Part shown: positions 15,369 to 22,000 of the stretch, one piece after another
How the letters are laid out: each line of letters starts with the position of its first letter
How positions within the stretch are numbered: position 1 is the first letter of the stretch
From: AWTP1-13 sp036280295
GTDB taxonomy: Bacteria; Pseudomonadota; Alphaproteobacteria; Rhizobiales; Hyphomicrobiaceae
DNA length: 27,500 nucleotides
Assembly (NCBI GenBank): GCA_036280295.1
Contig: DASURA010000330.1
Span: 1-27,500 of the forward strand
Direction: 5' to 3'
The notes under the pieces: model-generated
What the model was told of the DNA's origin: nothing
What the model saw: the letters and a program-made list of their open reading frames with translations, nothing else
The model's database searches: none
Made by a program: the position numbers and the translations under genes

Positions 15369-15659
15369 ATGGACGTTGAGCGAAACGAGCAGGGCTTCTC
15401 GGTCGACGCCGCCCTCCTGGGCGAGCTTCTTGAGCTCCCGCCTGCCGAGGTGCTGACGCTGATGCGCGAAAAGCAGATCACGGCCATCTGCGAGAACGGC
15501 GAAGGCGAGCATGCAGGGCAGGACCGCCTGACCTTCTTCTACAAGGGGCGCCGCGCCCGACTGAGCATCGATGCATCGGGCCGGATCACACGGCGATCGG
15601 TGATCGATGTCGGCGATCGGCCGCTCCCGCCGGGTCTCCGCAGACCGGGCGGTTCTTGA
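15369..15659 (+). CDS. DUF6522-like small protein
   Basis: This 96-residue soluble protein begins MDVERNEQGFSVDAALLGELL. It has an N-terminal LELPPAEVLTLMREKQIT segment and a beta-rich part, LTFFYKGRRARLSID...ITRRSVIDVGDRPLP. This pattern fits the DUF6522 family as remembered. The ATG at 15369 follows AGGTGA and was preferred over a GTG at 15330. The family has no known activity but keeps company with DUF2249 and Crp/Fnr genes. The C-terminus ends shortly after the conserved GDRPLP. Confidence 0.5.
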   Translation: MDVERNEQGFSVDAALLGELLELPPAEVLTLMREKQITAICENGEGEHAGQDRLTFFYKGRRARLSIDASGRITRRSVIDVGDRPLPPGLRRPGGS

Positions 15660-15706
15660 TCTCCGACCACGTCGTGCATTAAGACCGTCTGCTTAAGGAG
15701 TACGCC

Positions 15707-15727
15707 ATGTGTGTGGGCTGCCGCTGA
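15707..15727 (+). other. Six-codon Cys-rich mini-ORF (MCVGCR) with strong ribosome site
   Basis: TAAGGAG at 15693-15699 stands 7 bp before ATG TGT GTG GGC TGC CGC TGA. A small inverted repeat TTAAG-N8-CTTAA overlaps the ribosome site. It could be a leader peptide or the stub of a lost gene. Nothing downstream of the TGA resembles a known protein. Confidence 0.5.
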
Positions 15728-15771
15728 CCGCCGGAGCATGTCTCGAAGCGTCACTCCGTCTCGGCCTGGCA

Positions 15772-15785
15772 TTGACGCAGATCAT
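15772..15785 (+). promoter_or_regulatory. Fnr/Dnr-type box before the dnr-like gene
   Basis: TTGAC-GCAG-ATCAT matches TTGAY-N4-RTCAA at 9 of 10 positions. Its centre is 109 bp before the chosen start codon of the Crp/Fnr gene. No good -10 lies at the class II distance. Autoregulation is possible. Confidence 0.5.
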
Positions 15786-15887
15786 TCGGCCGGGGCCGGC
15801 AATGGCTGACACGTTGTGGGCCGCCGGTCGTCGATGGCCCTCCGTCATCCCGCAAGCCACGGCTGCATCGCTCTCGTGGAGCCTCCG

Positions 15888-16607
15888 ATGATGACCTTCA
15901 AGCCGACTGAAGCAGACCTGCGGATCATCTCGCGCATCGCCGTGTTCCGCGGGCTCAAGCCCGACACGGTGGAGCACATCATTGCGCCCGCCACCGTGGC
16001 GCTGCTGCGGTCGCAGGAATGCCTGTTCCACCAGGGCGACCCGGCAACAGCCGTCTTCATCACCATCAGCGGCTGGGTCAAGCTGTATCGGATCACGCCG
16101 GGAGGCGAGGAGACGGTGATCCACACCATGACCGAAGGCGAGAGCTTCGCAGAGGCCGTGGCGTTCACCGGCGAAAGCTATCCGGCCACCGCCGAAGCCG
16201 TGACCGATGCCCGCATCGTGCGCATCCCCGCCGACCACATCGTGCGCTGCATCCGCGCGAGCCCCGATATCGCCCTGGCGATGATCGCCTCGACATCCCA
16301 GCACCTGCATCATCTTGTGGAGCAGGTGGAGCAGCTCAAGGCACAGAGCGGGGTGCAGCGTGTTGCGGAGTTCCTGGCAACGCTGACCGCCGCCGAGCAC
16401 GGCGCCTGCACTGTGGCTCTGCCCTACGACAAGGTGCTGATCGCAGCGCGCCTTGGCCTCAAGCCCGAGTCGCTGTCGCGCGTCTTCTCCAAGCTGCGAT
16501 CGCTCGGCGTCGAGGTGCATGCCTCGCATGTCGCGGTCAGCGACATCGCCCGGCTCCGCCAGCTGGCCGCGGACGACCGCAGCGCCATCCGCGGCTCGTT
16601 GCGCTGA
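15888..16607 (+). CDS. Crp/Fnr family regulator, Dnr-like
   Basis: This 239-residue regulator has an N-terminal cyclic-nucleotide-type sensor barrel (about 15-125; CLFHQGDPATAVFITISGWVKLYR in pieces, GGEETVIHTMTEGESFAE), a long dimer helix (about 128-155), and a winged helix (about 165-225). The recognition helix LKPESLSRVFSKLR has the E..SR triad of Fnr-type TTGAT readers. It lacks the N-terminal Cys cluster of oxygen-sensing Fnr, so it fits the Dnr/NnrR branch, where heme senses NO in Pseudomonas Dnr. GTGGAG precedes the ATG at 15888; the next codon is also ATG. It ends the NO-response operon. It may act on the TTGAY boxes seen before hemerythrin, nnrS and usp. Confidence 0.5.
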   Translation: MMTFKPTEADLRIISRIAVFRGLKPDTVEHIIAPATVALLRSQECLFHQGDPATAVFITISGWVKLYRITPGGEETVIHTMTEGESFAEAVAFTGESYPATAEAVTDARIVRIPADHIVRCIRASPDIALAMIASTSQHLHHLVEQVEQLKAQSGVQRVAEFLATLTAAEHGACTVALPYDKVLIAARLGLKPESLSRVFSKLRSLGVEVHASHVAVSDIARLRQLAADDRSAIRGSLR

Positions 16608-16870
16608 ATGCGGCCGAGGCTATCCTCCTCGCGGTGTGCCGGCGCTGTTCAGCAACAGGTGGCGATCCGGGCGTGCAAGGCCTCGACCGAAGGACGCGCG
16701 CAGGCCACTGCCCAGCAATACGCGGCTTGGCTCGCAGCGGGTGGAGAATGGCCGAACGTCGGGTGCCGAAAGGCGGCCATTGTCAGGCGGGCGCGCCTCC
16801 GTCGCCATACCCTCGTGGCGTGGCCGGGCGGAGGGGCTTGCGGCATTGCCGCATGTCCTCGCGCTTTCAA
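16608..16870. other. Non-coding gap with no recognised feature
   Basis: A long open frame on the minus strand covers this stretch, but it is only the out-of-frame extension of the damaged hemerythrin gene. No promoter box, repeat or family similarity was seen. Confidence 0.5.
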
Positions 16871-17285
16871 TCAGCCTTGCGGGGGGACGGACGAGTGGGC
16901 CCGCAGAACGGCGCTGTCGTGCGTTGCAAAGTGATGGCCCAGCCAGGCCCTCCAGGCGCTGTGCCAGCGCCTCGCAGTCGGCCTCCTCGGGGCGCTGGAA
17001 GGCGTACATGATGATGAGATCGCACAGATTGTCGATCAGGCGCTCATGGTCGGCCTTGTGCGAAGCGAGATCCTCATAGCCATCGTCCTCCATTATCCGC
17101 TCCTCGATCTCGAGGTGGGCGGAGAGGTTCTCAAGCAGAGCGCCGATCGACGAGTGCGCCGATTGCGAGGCGGCCTTGTCCAAATCGCTGTGCAGCCGGT
17201 TGATCAGATCGATTAGCGCCCGGTGGTTGCGGTCGACAGGATCTATGCTGACGGTGTACGCATCCTGCCACTGCAGCAATGTCAA
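16871..17285 (-). pseudogene. Bacteriohemerythrin with a single-base frameshift near its C-terminus
   Basis: The product would be a 137-residue oxygen- or NO-binding diiron protein. Reading from a TTG at 17285 gives MTLLQWQDAYTVSIDPVDRNH, the usual hemerythrin beginning. HLEIEE and HKADHERL supply further iron ligands. Near 16948-16950 the frame breaks at a run of C (G on the coding strand). Removing one base restores AWLGHHFATHDSAVL, whose HxxxxD is the last ligand set, and then a stop at 16871. Without correction, translation runs on into about 90 meaningless residues. An Fnr-type box and a matching -10 lie before it, so the TTG start fits better than an ATG at 17396 that lies inside the box. 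A sequencing error is possible. Confidence 0.5.
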
Positions 17286-17360
17286 GGGTATCGTCCCTGC
17301 GGCATGATCCCTGGCAAACTTTGCTTCGGCGGCGCGTGAAGCCCCACGCAAAGAGAAAAA

Positions 17361-17402
17361 CCCATACGATTCTGTCGGGATCACTGCATTGACCATTGTC
17401 AA
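17361..17402 (-). promoter_or_regulatory. Class II Fnr-type promoter of the hemerythrin gene
   Basis: TTGAC-CATT-GTCAA at 17389-17402 is a perfect inverted repeat of the Fnr/FixK type. On the minus strand TATGGG at 17361-17366 has its centre 32 bp from the box centre, exactly the class II spacing (-41.5 to -10). The predicted start near 17354 leaves about 69 bp before the TTG start codon. Confidence 0.5.
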
Positions 17403-17421
17403 GCGAGCCCGGAGCCTGCAT

Positions 17422-17667
17422 TCAGGCGCCGCCTCCCAAGGGCGTGGAGAGGGGAACGTCCGCTATGCCGGGGAGGTCAATCGCCCGGCGCGCGAGATGG
17501 TCGGTCATCTCGGCGATGGAGCAGGGCCTCAGGTAGAAGGCCGGCACCGGCGGCGCCACGATCGCGCCCAGCTCCGTCACCTGCACCATAGCGCGCAGAT
17601 GGCCGAGATGCAGCGGGCTCTCGCGTGCGATCACCACCAGGCGGCGGCGCTCCTTGAGCTGCACATC
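17422..17667 (-). pseudogene. ubiX: C-terminal fragment of UbiX-type flavin prenyltransferase
   Basis: About 81 codons match the end of UbiX, which makes the prenylated flavin needed by UbiD. Seen are LKERRRLVVIARESPLHLGHL, TELGAIVAPPVPAFYLRP and IAEMTDHLARRAIDLPGI, all typical of the C-terminal half. The N-terminal 100 or so residues, including the FMN site, are missing. The fragment is in frame with the tail of a UbiD-like sequence upstream, so the locus reads as one 144-codon chimera (17422-17856). This is best explained by a deletion that joined two neighbouring genes. It should be inactive as a prenyltransferase. Confidence 0.5.
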
Positions 17668-18350
17668 GCCGAGCCCCGCCTCGGGCGAAGCGAAGTCGAG
17701 ATAGTCGATGGGCGTGCGGTCGAGCAGCATCAAGTCGCGCGAAGGGTCCATACTGGTGGAGATCGCCCAGGCCACGTCGGCCCATCGCCGCACGTCGATA
17801 TCGGCGTCGACCACGATGATGAGCTTGGTGTAGGAGAACTGCGCCATCATGCCCACAAGCCGTCATGATGCGCCGGGCGTGGCCTGGATAGCGCTTGCGG
17901 ATCGACACCACCGCCATGCGGTAGGAGCACGCCTCCGGGGGCAGCCAGCAGTCGATAACCTCGGGAAGCTGGCGGCGCAGCACGGGCACGAACAGCTCGT
18001 TGAGCACGCTGCCGATCACGGAGGGCTCGTCGGGCGGCCGGCCGGTGTAAGTCGAGACGTAGATCGGTGCCTTGCGCCGCGTGATCGCGGTGATGCGCAT
18101 GACGGGGAAACGCTCCACCGCATTGTAGTAGCCGGTGTGATCTCCGAACGGGCCTTCCTCTGCCGTTTTCGTGGCCGATACGCGGCCCTCGAGCACGATC
18201 TCGGCATCAGCCGGCTGCCGCGCAGTACGCCGGAGAAGGTGAGCTCGGAGGTGCCTTTCGGCAGCGGCAGGACGGCGCTGAGCATGGTGGCCGGGTCGGC
18301 GCCGATCACGACGGCGACCGGCATGTCGGCCTTGCGCCCGCTCCACAATC
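17668..18350 (-). pseudogene. ubiD: Decayed UbiD-family decarboxylase
   Basis: Pieces of a UbiD decarboxylase lie in order across three frames. The first, PVAVVIGADPATMLSAVLPLPKGTSEL (in pieces) with FSGVLRGSR, ends near 18207. The next, AEIVLEGRVSATKTAEEGPFGDHTGYY followed by ITRRKAPIYVSTYTGRPPDEPSVI and VIDCWLPPEACSYRMAVVSIRKRYPGHARRIM, ends near 17860. The third, MMAQFSYTKLIIVVDADIDV with MDPSRDLMLLDRTPIDYLDFASPE, ends near 17668. About 190 N-terminal residues and a short stretch after LRGSR are lost, the frame slips twice, and the last part is fused to UbiX. The catalytic E-D-E region is partly kept (residues around IDV). In ubiquinone synthesis UbiD removes the carboxyl of 4-hydroxybenzoate derivatives. 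Confidence 0.5.
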
Positions 18351-18369
18351 TCGGGCGGAGGATGCGCTA

Positions 18370-18831
18370 GTGCGCAGCAGGACGGGGCCGTTCGAGATTG
18401 TCTGCCCGGCGGCAACACCGGCCGCCTTGCGCACGGCGGTGGAGGCTGGCGCGCACAGCGTCTACTGCGGCTTCAGCGACGAGACCAACGCGCGCAACTT
18501 CCCCGGCCTCAACTTCGGCCGGGCGGACATGCGAGAGGGCATTTCCGCGTGCCGGCGATCTGGCACCCTGGCACCGCGCCGTCGACGATGCGGCCGAGAT
18601 GCGGGCGGACGCAAAACACGCGGAAGCACCACGCGCCGCACACCGTTCCGGCTGTCGCCGCACAGCTGCGACATGGTCACTGTCGCCAGGATCTTCGGCG
18701 CGGTCCTGGATGGCACGCTCGGGTGCGAGGAGGCCTTCGACCGCCTGCAGGCGCTCGGGATCGAGGCGCCATTCTCGAACGGCTTCGTGCAGGGCCGCAT
18801 CGGCGCCGCGTACAGCCTTGAGTCTGACTGA
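18370..18831 (+). pseudogene. Fused remnant of UbiU/UbiV-type peptidase-U32-like genes
   Basis: The frame from GTG at 18370 begins like UbiU: FEIVCPAATPAALRTAVEAGAHSVYCGF and DETNARNFPGLNFGRADMREGI (in pieces), about 55 residues. It then loses similarity in a scrambled Arg-rich stretch (about 18545-18640). It resumes with FRLSPHSCDMVTVARIFGAVLDG and APFSNGFVQGRIG, resembling the C-terminal end of UbiV-type proteins. UbiU and UbiV together hydroxylate ubiquinone precursors without oxygen using Fe-S clusters. About 500 intervening residues are missing, including nearly all cluster cysteines, so no activity is expected. The neighbouring ubiD/ubiX debris supports the assignment. The UbiV identity of the tail is less sure than the UbiU identity of the head. 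Confidence 0.5.
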
Positions 18832-18902
18832 GCACGACCTCTGGGCATTGCGGGAAACCGCTTGCGCAAGCCTGGCCGGAACAAGCCGGCCTGACTGATC
18901 GG

Positions 18903-19676
18903 CTACCGGCTGGTCCGGGCGGCGACGGTGAGGCTCAGGGCAGCGAGGATGATGACGGCGGCCTGGGCAGCGATGGCCTCCCACGTGGGATTGAGACCGA
19001 GGGCCATGAGCAGATCCGCCCCCGGCGCAATATCGAATGGAATCACCGCCTGCTCCTGAAGCTCCTGCAGGCCCTCGCCCACGAACTTCACGCCCATCAC
19101 GAAGAGAAAGAAGGAGGTAGCCAGGAAGACGCCCCGCAGCGGCAGCCGCCGTGTGGTCTTGACGATGATCCAGAACAGAGCCGCCAATGCCAGAACGGCC
19201 GCGGCACCCCCGGAGACCAGCGGCGCCGTCCAGCCGCCGCTGCTCTTTGCCAGCACGTGCAGGAACAGGATCGTCTCGGCACCCTCACGGCTCACGGCGA
19301 GGAAGGACAGCGCCCCAATGAGGTATGCCGATCCCGCGCTCAGCGCCCTCTCGGCGTGCCTGTCCAGATGCGCCTTCCAGGCGGCAGGGTCCTGCTTGAG
19401 GAACAGCCAGCCGCTCACGTACAGCATCAGCGCCGCGGCGATGAAGATGATGACGCCTTCAACGATGTCGTTGTGCGCCCCGTTGTAGTAGCGCTCGAAT
19501 ACCCAGGCGGCACCGATGCTCACCAGCAGTGCCAGCGCCGCCCCCGACCAGAGCGCCTTGAGACGGTGGCCGGCGCCGGCACTCGCCAGATAGGCGGCCA
19601 GCGCCGCCAGCACCAGAATCGCCTCCAGCCCCTCGCGCAGCACGACGGTCAAGGCTTCGATAAAGCTTGTGTCCAT
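18903..19676 (-). CDS. FTR1 family iron permease
   Basis: This intact 257-residue, seven-helix inner-membrane protein is of the EfeU/FTR1 type, which takes up ferric iron released by an oxidase or peroxidase partner. Both diagnostic motifs are present: REGLE within VLREGLEAILVLAAL (about residue 14) and REGAE within AVSREGAETILFLHV. The ATG at 19676 follows AAGGGGG. Length is normal. No EfeO or EfeB partner is seen in the window. It is the only undamaged gene in a region of fragments. Iron supply suits the Fe-S and hemerythrin theme of the neighbours. Confidence 0.5.
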   Translation of the reverse strand: MDTSFIEALTVVLREGLEAILVLAALAAYLASAGAGHRLKALWSGAALALLVSIGAAWVFERYYNGAHNDIVEGVIIFIAAALMLYVSGWLFLKQDPAAWKAHLDRHAERALSAGSAYLIGALSFLAVSREGAETILFLHVLAKSSGGWTAPLVSGGAAAVLALAALFWIIVKTTRRLPLRGVFLATSFFLFVMGVKFVGEGLQELQEQAVIPFDIAPGADLLMALGLNPTWEAIAAQAAVIILAALSLTVAARTSR

Positions 19677-19734
19677 GATGAGACCCCCTTCTCGCAGTTC
19701 GAGAGCGGATGCAGGTCATGTGCAAAAGTTTCAT

Positions 19735-19748
19735 TTGATAGTCAACAA
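19735..19748. promoter_or_regulatory. Weak Fnr-like box upstream of the FTR1 gene
   Basis: TTGAT-AGTC-AACAA matches the Fnr/FixK pattern at 9 of 10 positions; TTGA-TAG-TCAA is also a short perfect dyad. The region is AT-rich. No -10 lies at class II distance on the minus strand, and an iron regulator site is an alternative reading. Confidence 0.5.
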
Positions 19749-19904
19749 TTAAATCAGCGAGGCGTCATCTCGCTCACCGACGCAGACGGATCCCCCGACT
19801 GCTGGCGCCGAGCCCGGCTACACCGGCCGCATCACGCAGACAAGGGCCGGGCTGACAGTGAACCAGGTGCGAGGCGGACAGCTACCGGCCGAGCCCAGGC
19901 GCCC

Positions 19905-20045
19905 CTATACGCCGTGGCGCCGCAACACCGCCTCAATGGCGCCGACGGAGCGCATCTCCATCATCTCGTCCATCGACAGGGCGACGCCGAAAGCGCGCTC
20001 AATGGCACTGATGAGGGCAATGTGCTGCAGCGAGTCCCAGCGCGG
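19905..20045 (-). pseudogene. C-terminal fragment of an acyl carrier protein
   Basis: About 47 residues read WDSLQHIALISAIERAFGV, SMDEMMEMRSVGAIEAVL and RRHGV, then TAG at 19905. DSL is the 4'-phosphopantetheine attachment site, placed at the start of helix 2 as in polyketide and fatty-acid carrier proteins. The N-terminal helix is missing; coding similarity ends at about 20045, where a ketoacyl synthase fragment begins on the opposite strand. No start codon or ribosome site fits, so it is probably dead. The two pieces once belonged to one lipid or polyketide pathway. Confidence 0.5.
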
Positions 20046-20975
20046 CACCCGCCGGCCGAGATCGAATGGCCGCAGCGCAAGGCACTGTGGGACGAGATGG
20101 GCCGCAGCGAGCTTCCCGGCTACCGGCGCCTGCTCGCCGCGGCGCGGGAGCGCGAGCCTCGCGAGATGGCGGCGCTGTTCAGGGAGCGGCTCGGCACGCG
20201 CGGGCTGCCCATCTCGGTCTCGACCGCCTGCGCGTCCGGGGCTTCGGCGATCCAGCTGGGCGTCGAGGCCATCCGGCGCGGGGAGACCAAGGCCGCGCTG
20301 TGCATCGGCACCGACAGCTCGGTGCAGATCGAGGCGCTGATCCGCTTCATCCTGCTGTCGGCGCTTTCGACCCGCAACGAGCCTGCCGAGAAGGCCTCGC
20401 GACCATTCTCGAAGGACCGCGACGGCTTCGTCATGGCGGAAGGCGCCGGCGCCCTGGTGCTCGAGGACTACGCCAGCGCGAAAGCGCGCGGCGGCAGCAT
20501 TCTTGGCTTCGTGCACGGCTGCGGGGAGAAGGCGGACGACTACCACCGGACGCGCCCCAGGCCCGATGGCACCGCCATCATCGGCGCCATCCGCAACGCG
20601 ATCGCTGACGCCGGCGTGGGGCCGGGCGCGATCGGCTATGTCAACGCGCACGGCACCAGCACGCCGGAGAACGACAAGATGGAATACCTGTCGCTCAGAG
20701 CCGTGCTGGGTGACCGTATACTGAGCACCACGGCCAGCTCGAACAAGTCCATGATCGGCCACACGCTGTCGGCGGCGGGCACCATCGAGGCGATCTTCTC
20801 CCTGCTCGCCATCCGCACCGGGCGATTGCCGCCCACCATGAACTACGACCTCCCCGACCCTGAGATCCCCCTCGACGTCGTGCCCAACAAGGCCAGGGAC
20901 GCCTCCATTACGACAGTGCTTTCAAATTCACGGATTCGGCGGCCAGAACGTCGTCTCGTCCTGGGGAGTCCGTGA
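20046..20975 (+). pseudogene. 5'-truncated beta-ketoacyl-ACP synthase (FabF-like)
   Basis: About 310 residues of a FabF-type condensing enzyme are readable from PAEIEWPQRKALWDE on. The catalytic triad survives: Cys in STACASGASA, His in NAHGTSTPEND and Lys in SSNKSMIGHTLSAAG. The first 90-100 residues are missing, cut at the junction with the acyl carrier fragment. Near the end the expected NSFGFGGQNVVLVLG reads SNSRIRRPERRLVLG: the segment GFGGQNVV is in another frame, bounded by small deletions (about -2 and -1) that restore the frame before the TGA at 20973. The FGFGG glycine loop of the active site is therefore scrambled. It is best called a pseudogene. Confidence 0.5.
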
Positions 20976-20991
20976 GAGACTCGTATCGTCC

Positions 20992-21540
20992 TCAGGCCGC
21001 GCCGGCCGGGCGAAAAGCGCGGCATTTCGCCGGGTCGGTGTCGAGGCGGCAGCCGCCCATCAGGTCCAGGCAGTAGGGGATGGCGGGAAGCACGGCGTTG
21101 ACGCAGGTACGAATCGAGCTCGGCCGGCCGGGCAGGTTCACGATCAGCGTGCCCCCGCGCGTGCCGGCGAGCTGGCGCGAGAGGATCGCCGTGGGCACCT
21201 CCTCAAGGCTGACCTTGCGCATGAGCTCGCCGAAGCCCGGCAGAACGCGCTCGCACACGGCCATGGTGGCCTCCGGCGTCACGTCGCGTGGCGCGGGGCC
21301 GGTGCCGCCGGCCGTCAGAACGAGGCAGCAACCCTCACTGTCTGCCAGGTCGATCAGCGCCGCCTCGATGCTGCCGCGCTCGTCGGGAACCAGGCGGGTG
21401 ACGGGTCGCCACGGCGTGACGAGCAGCTCCTGCAGAACCGCGATGATGCCAGGCCCGCTCTCGTCCCGGTAGATGCCCTTCGACGCACGGTCCGAGACCG
21501 TAACGATGCCGATGGGCAGCAGACTATCCGATGTCGGCAC
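20992..21540 (-). CDS. mogA: Molybdopterin adenylyltransferase
   Basis: This 182-residue enzyme activates molybdopterin by adenylation before molybdenum insertion. Motifs are IGIVTVSDRASKGIYRDESGP at the start, LTAGGTGPAPRDVTPEAT (about 80-97) with the GGTG and PRD.TPEA nucleotide-binding signature, and TLIVNLPGRPSSIRTC. MogA fits better than MoaB because of the SDRAS..Y.D.SGP beginning. A GTG at 21540 has GCGGAG 6 bp upstream and is preferred to an ATG at 21594, which would add an Arg-rich tail without similarity. It overlaps the DUF6455 gene end by 17 bp. Molybdenum cofactor would serve nitrate reductases or other anaerobic enzymes, none of which is in this window. Confidence 0.5.
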   Translation of the reverse strand: MPTSDSLLPIGIVTVSDRASKGIYRDESGPGIIAVLQELLVTPWRPVTRLVPDERGSIEAALIDLADSEGCCLVLTAGGTGPAPRDVTPEATMAVCERVLPGFGELMRKVSLEEVPTAILSRQLAGTRGGTLIVNLPGRPSSIRTCVNAVLPAIPYCLDLMGGCRLDTDPAKCRAFRPAGAA

Positions 21541-22000
21541 GATCGGCTCCGCTGAGCGCCGCGGTTGTCGCCCGGCTCGTCTGCGACGAGCCATCCATCC
21601 GGCTCACAAGGTCTCTGAAGATCTCGGCATTGGGGCAATAGGTCTGCGCCCGCGATGCACCGTCGGCATCCGAAAGATCGATCGAGCAGCGCCGCCTCTT
21701 GCCGCAAAAGGTGCAGCGCGCCTCCATCTCGCGCGCCACACTGAGACCCACCCGACGCAGTGCGGTCGGCGCAAGGCCGTATGTCTCCGCCATCCTCTCC
21801 ATGAGCCGCCGATCCAACGGCCCGCGCGCCACGGCGCTTCTCAAGGCCTCTACGGTGAGGCCAAAATCGCTGGCGGTCCGGAGAACCTCCGCATGCGGGC
21901 TGCGATCAAGCTCTTCGAGCGCCCGCATCGCCGCCCATCGGTTGTGCCACCAGAGCGGCAGCTGTTGCAGAAAGCTTGTCATACGTGTGGAGGCAGCCAT
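21524..22000 (-). CDS. DUF6455 family protein with Cys cluster
   Basis: This 158-residue protein begins MAASTRMTSFLQQLPLWWHNRW. It has a helical domain with GLTVEALRSAVARGP and LMERMAETYGLAP, then a cysteine-rich part (about 105-140): CTFCGKRRRCSIDL and QTYCPNAEIF, four Cys in C-x2-C-x5-C...C order, suited to a metal or Fe-S site. This matches the DUF6455 family as remembered. AGGAGGG stands 5 bp before the ATG at 22000; a longer frame upstream has no similarity. The downstream mogA overlaps, so the two are co-translated. Function is unknown. Confidence 0.5.
   Translation of the reverse strand: MAASTRMTSFLQQLPLWWHNRWAAMRALEELDRSPHAEVLRTASDFGLTVEALRSAVARGPLDRRLMERMAETYGLAPTALRRVGLSVAREMEARCTFCGKRRRCSIDLSDADGASRAQTYCPNAEIFRDLVSRMDGSSQTSRATTAALSGADRADIG

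Noticed and set aside
15707..15793. Selenoprotein reading through the TGA of MCVGCR
   Set aside because: Read-through gives only a short peptide without similarity, and no SECIS-like stem was seen after the TGA.
16620..17402. 260-residue hemerythrin with a novel C-terminal domain
   Set aside because: Residues after LEGLAGPS have no similarity, while the adjacent frame gives the standard hemerythrin end; a frameshift explains it better.
17422..17856. 144-residue UbiD-UbiX fusion as a working bifunctional enzyme
   Set aside because: Both parts lack their catalytic cores, and upstream UbiD pieces are frameshifted; a deletion product is more likely.
19257..20975. 572-codon frame as a full-length ketoacyl synthase with a long N-terminal extension
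   Set aside because: The first 260 codons are antisense to FTR1 and the ACP fragment; KS similarity begins only near 20050.
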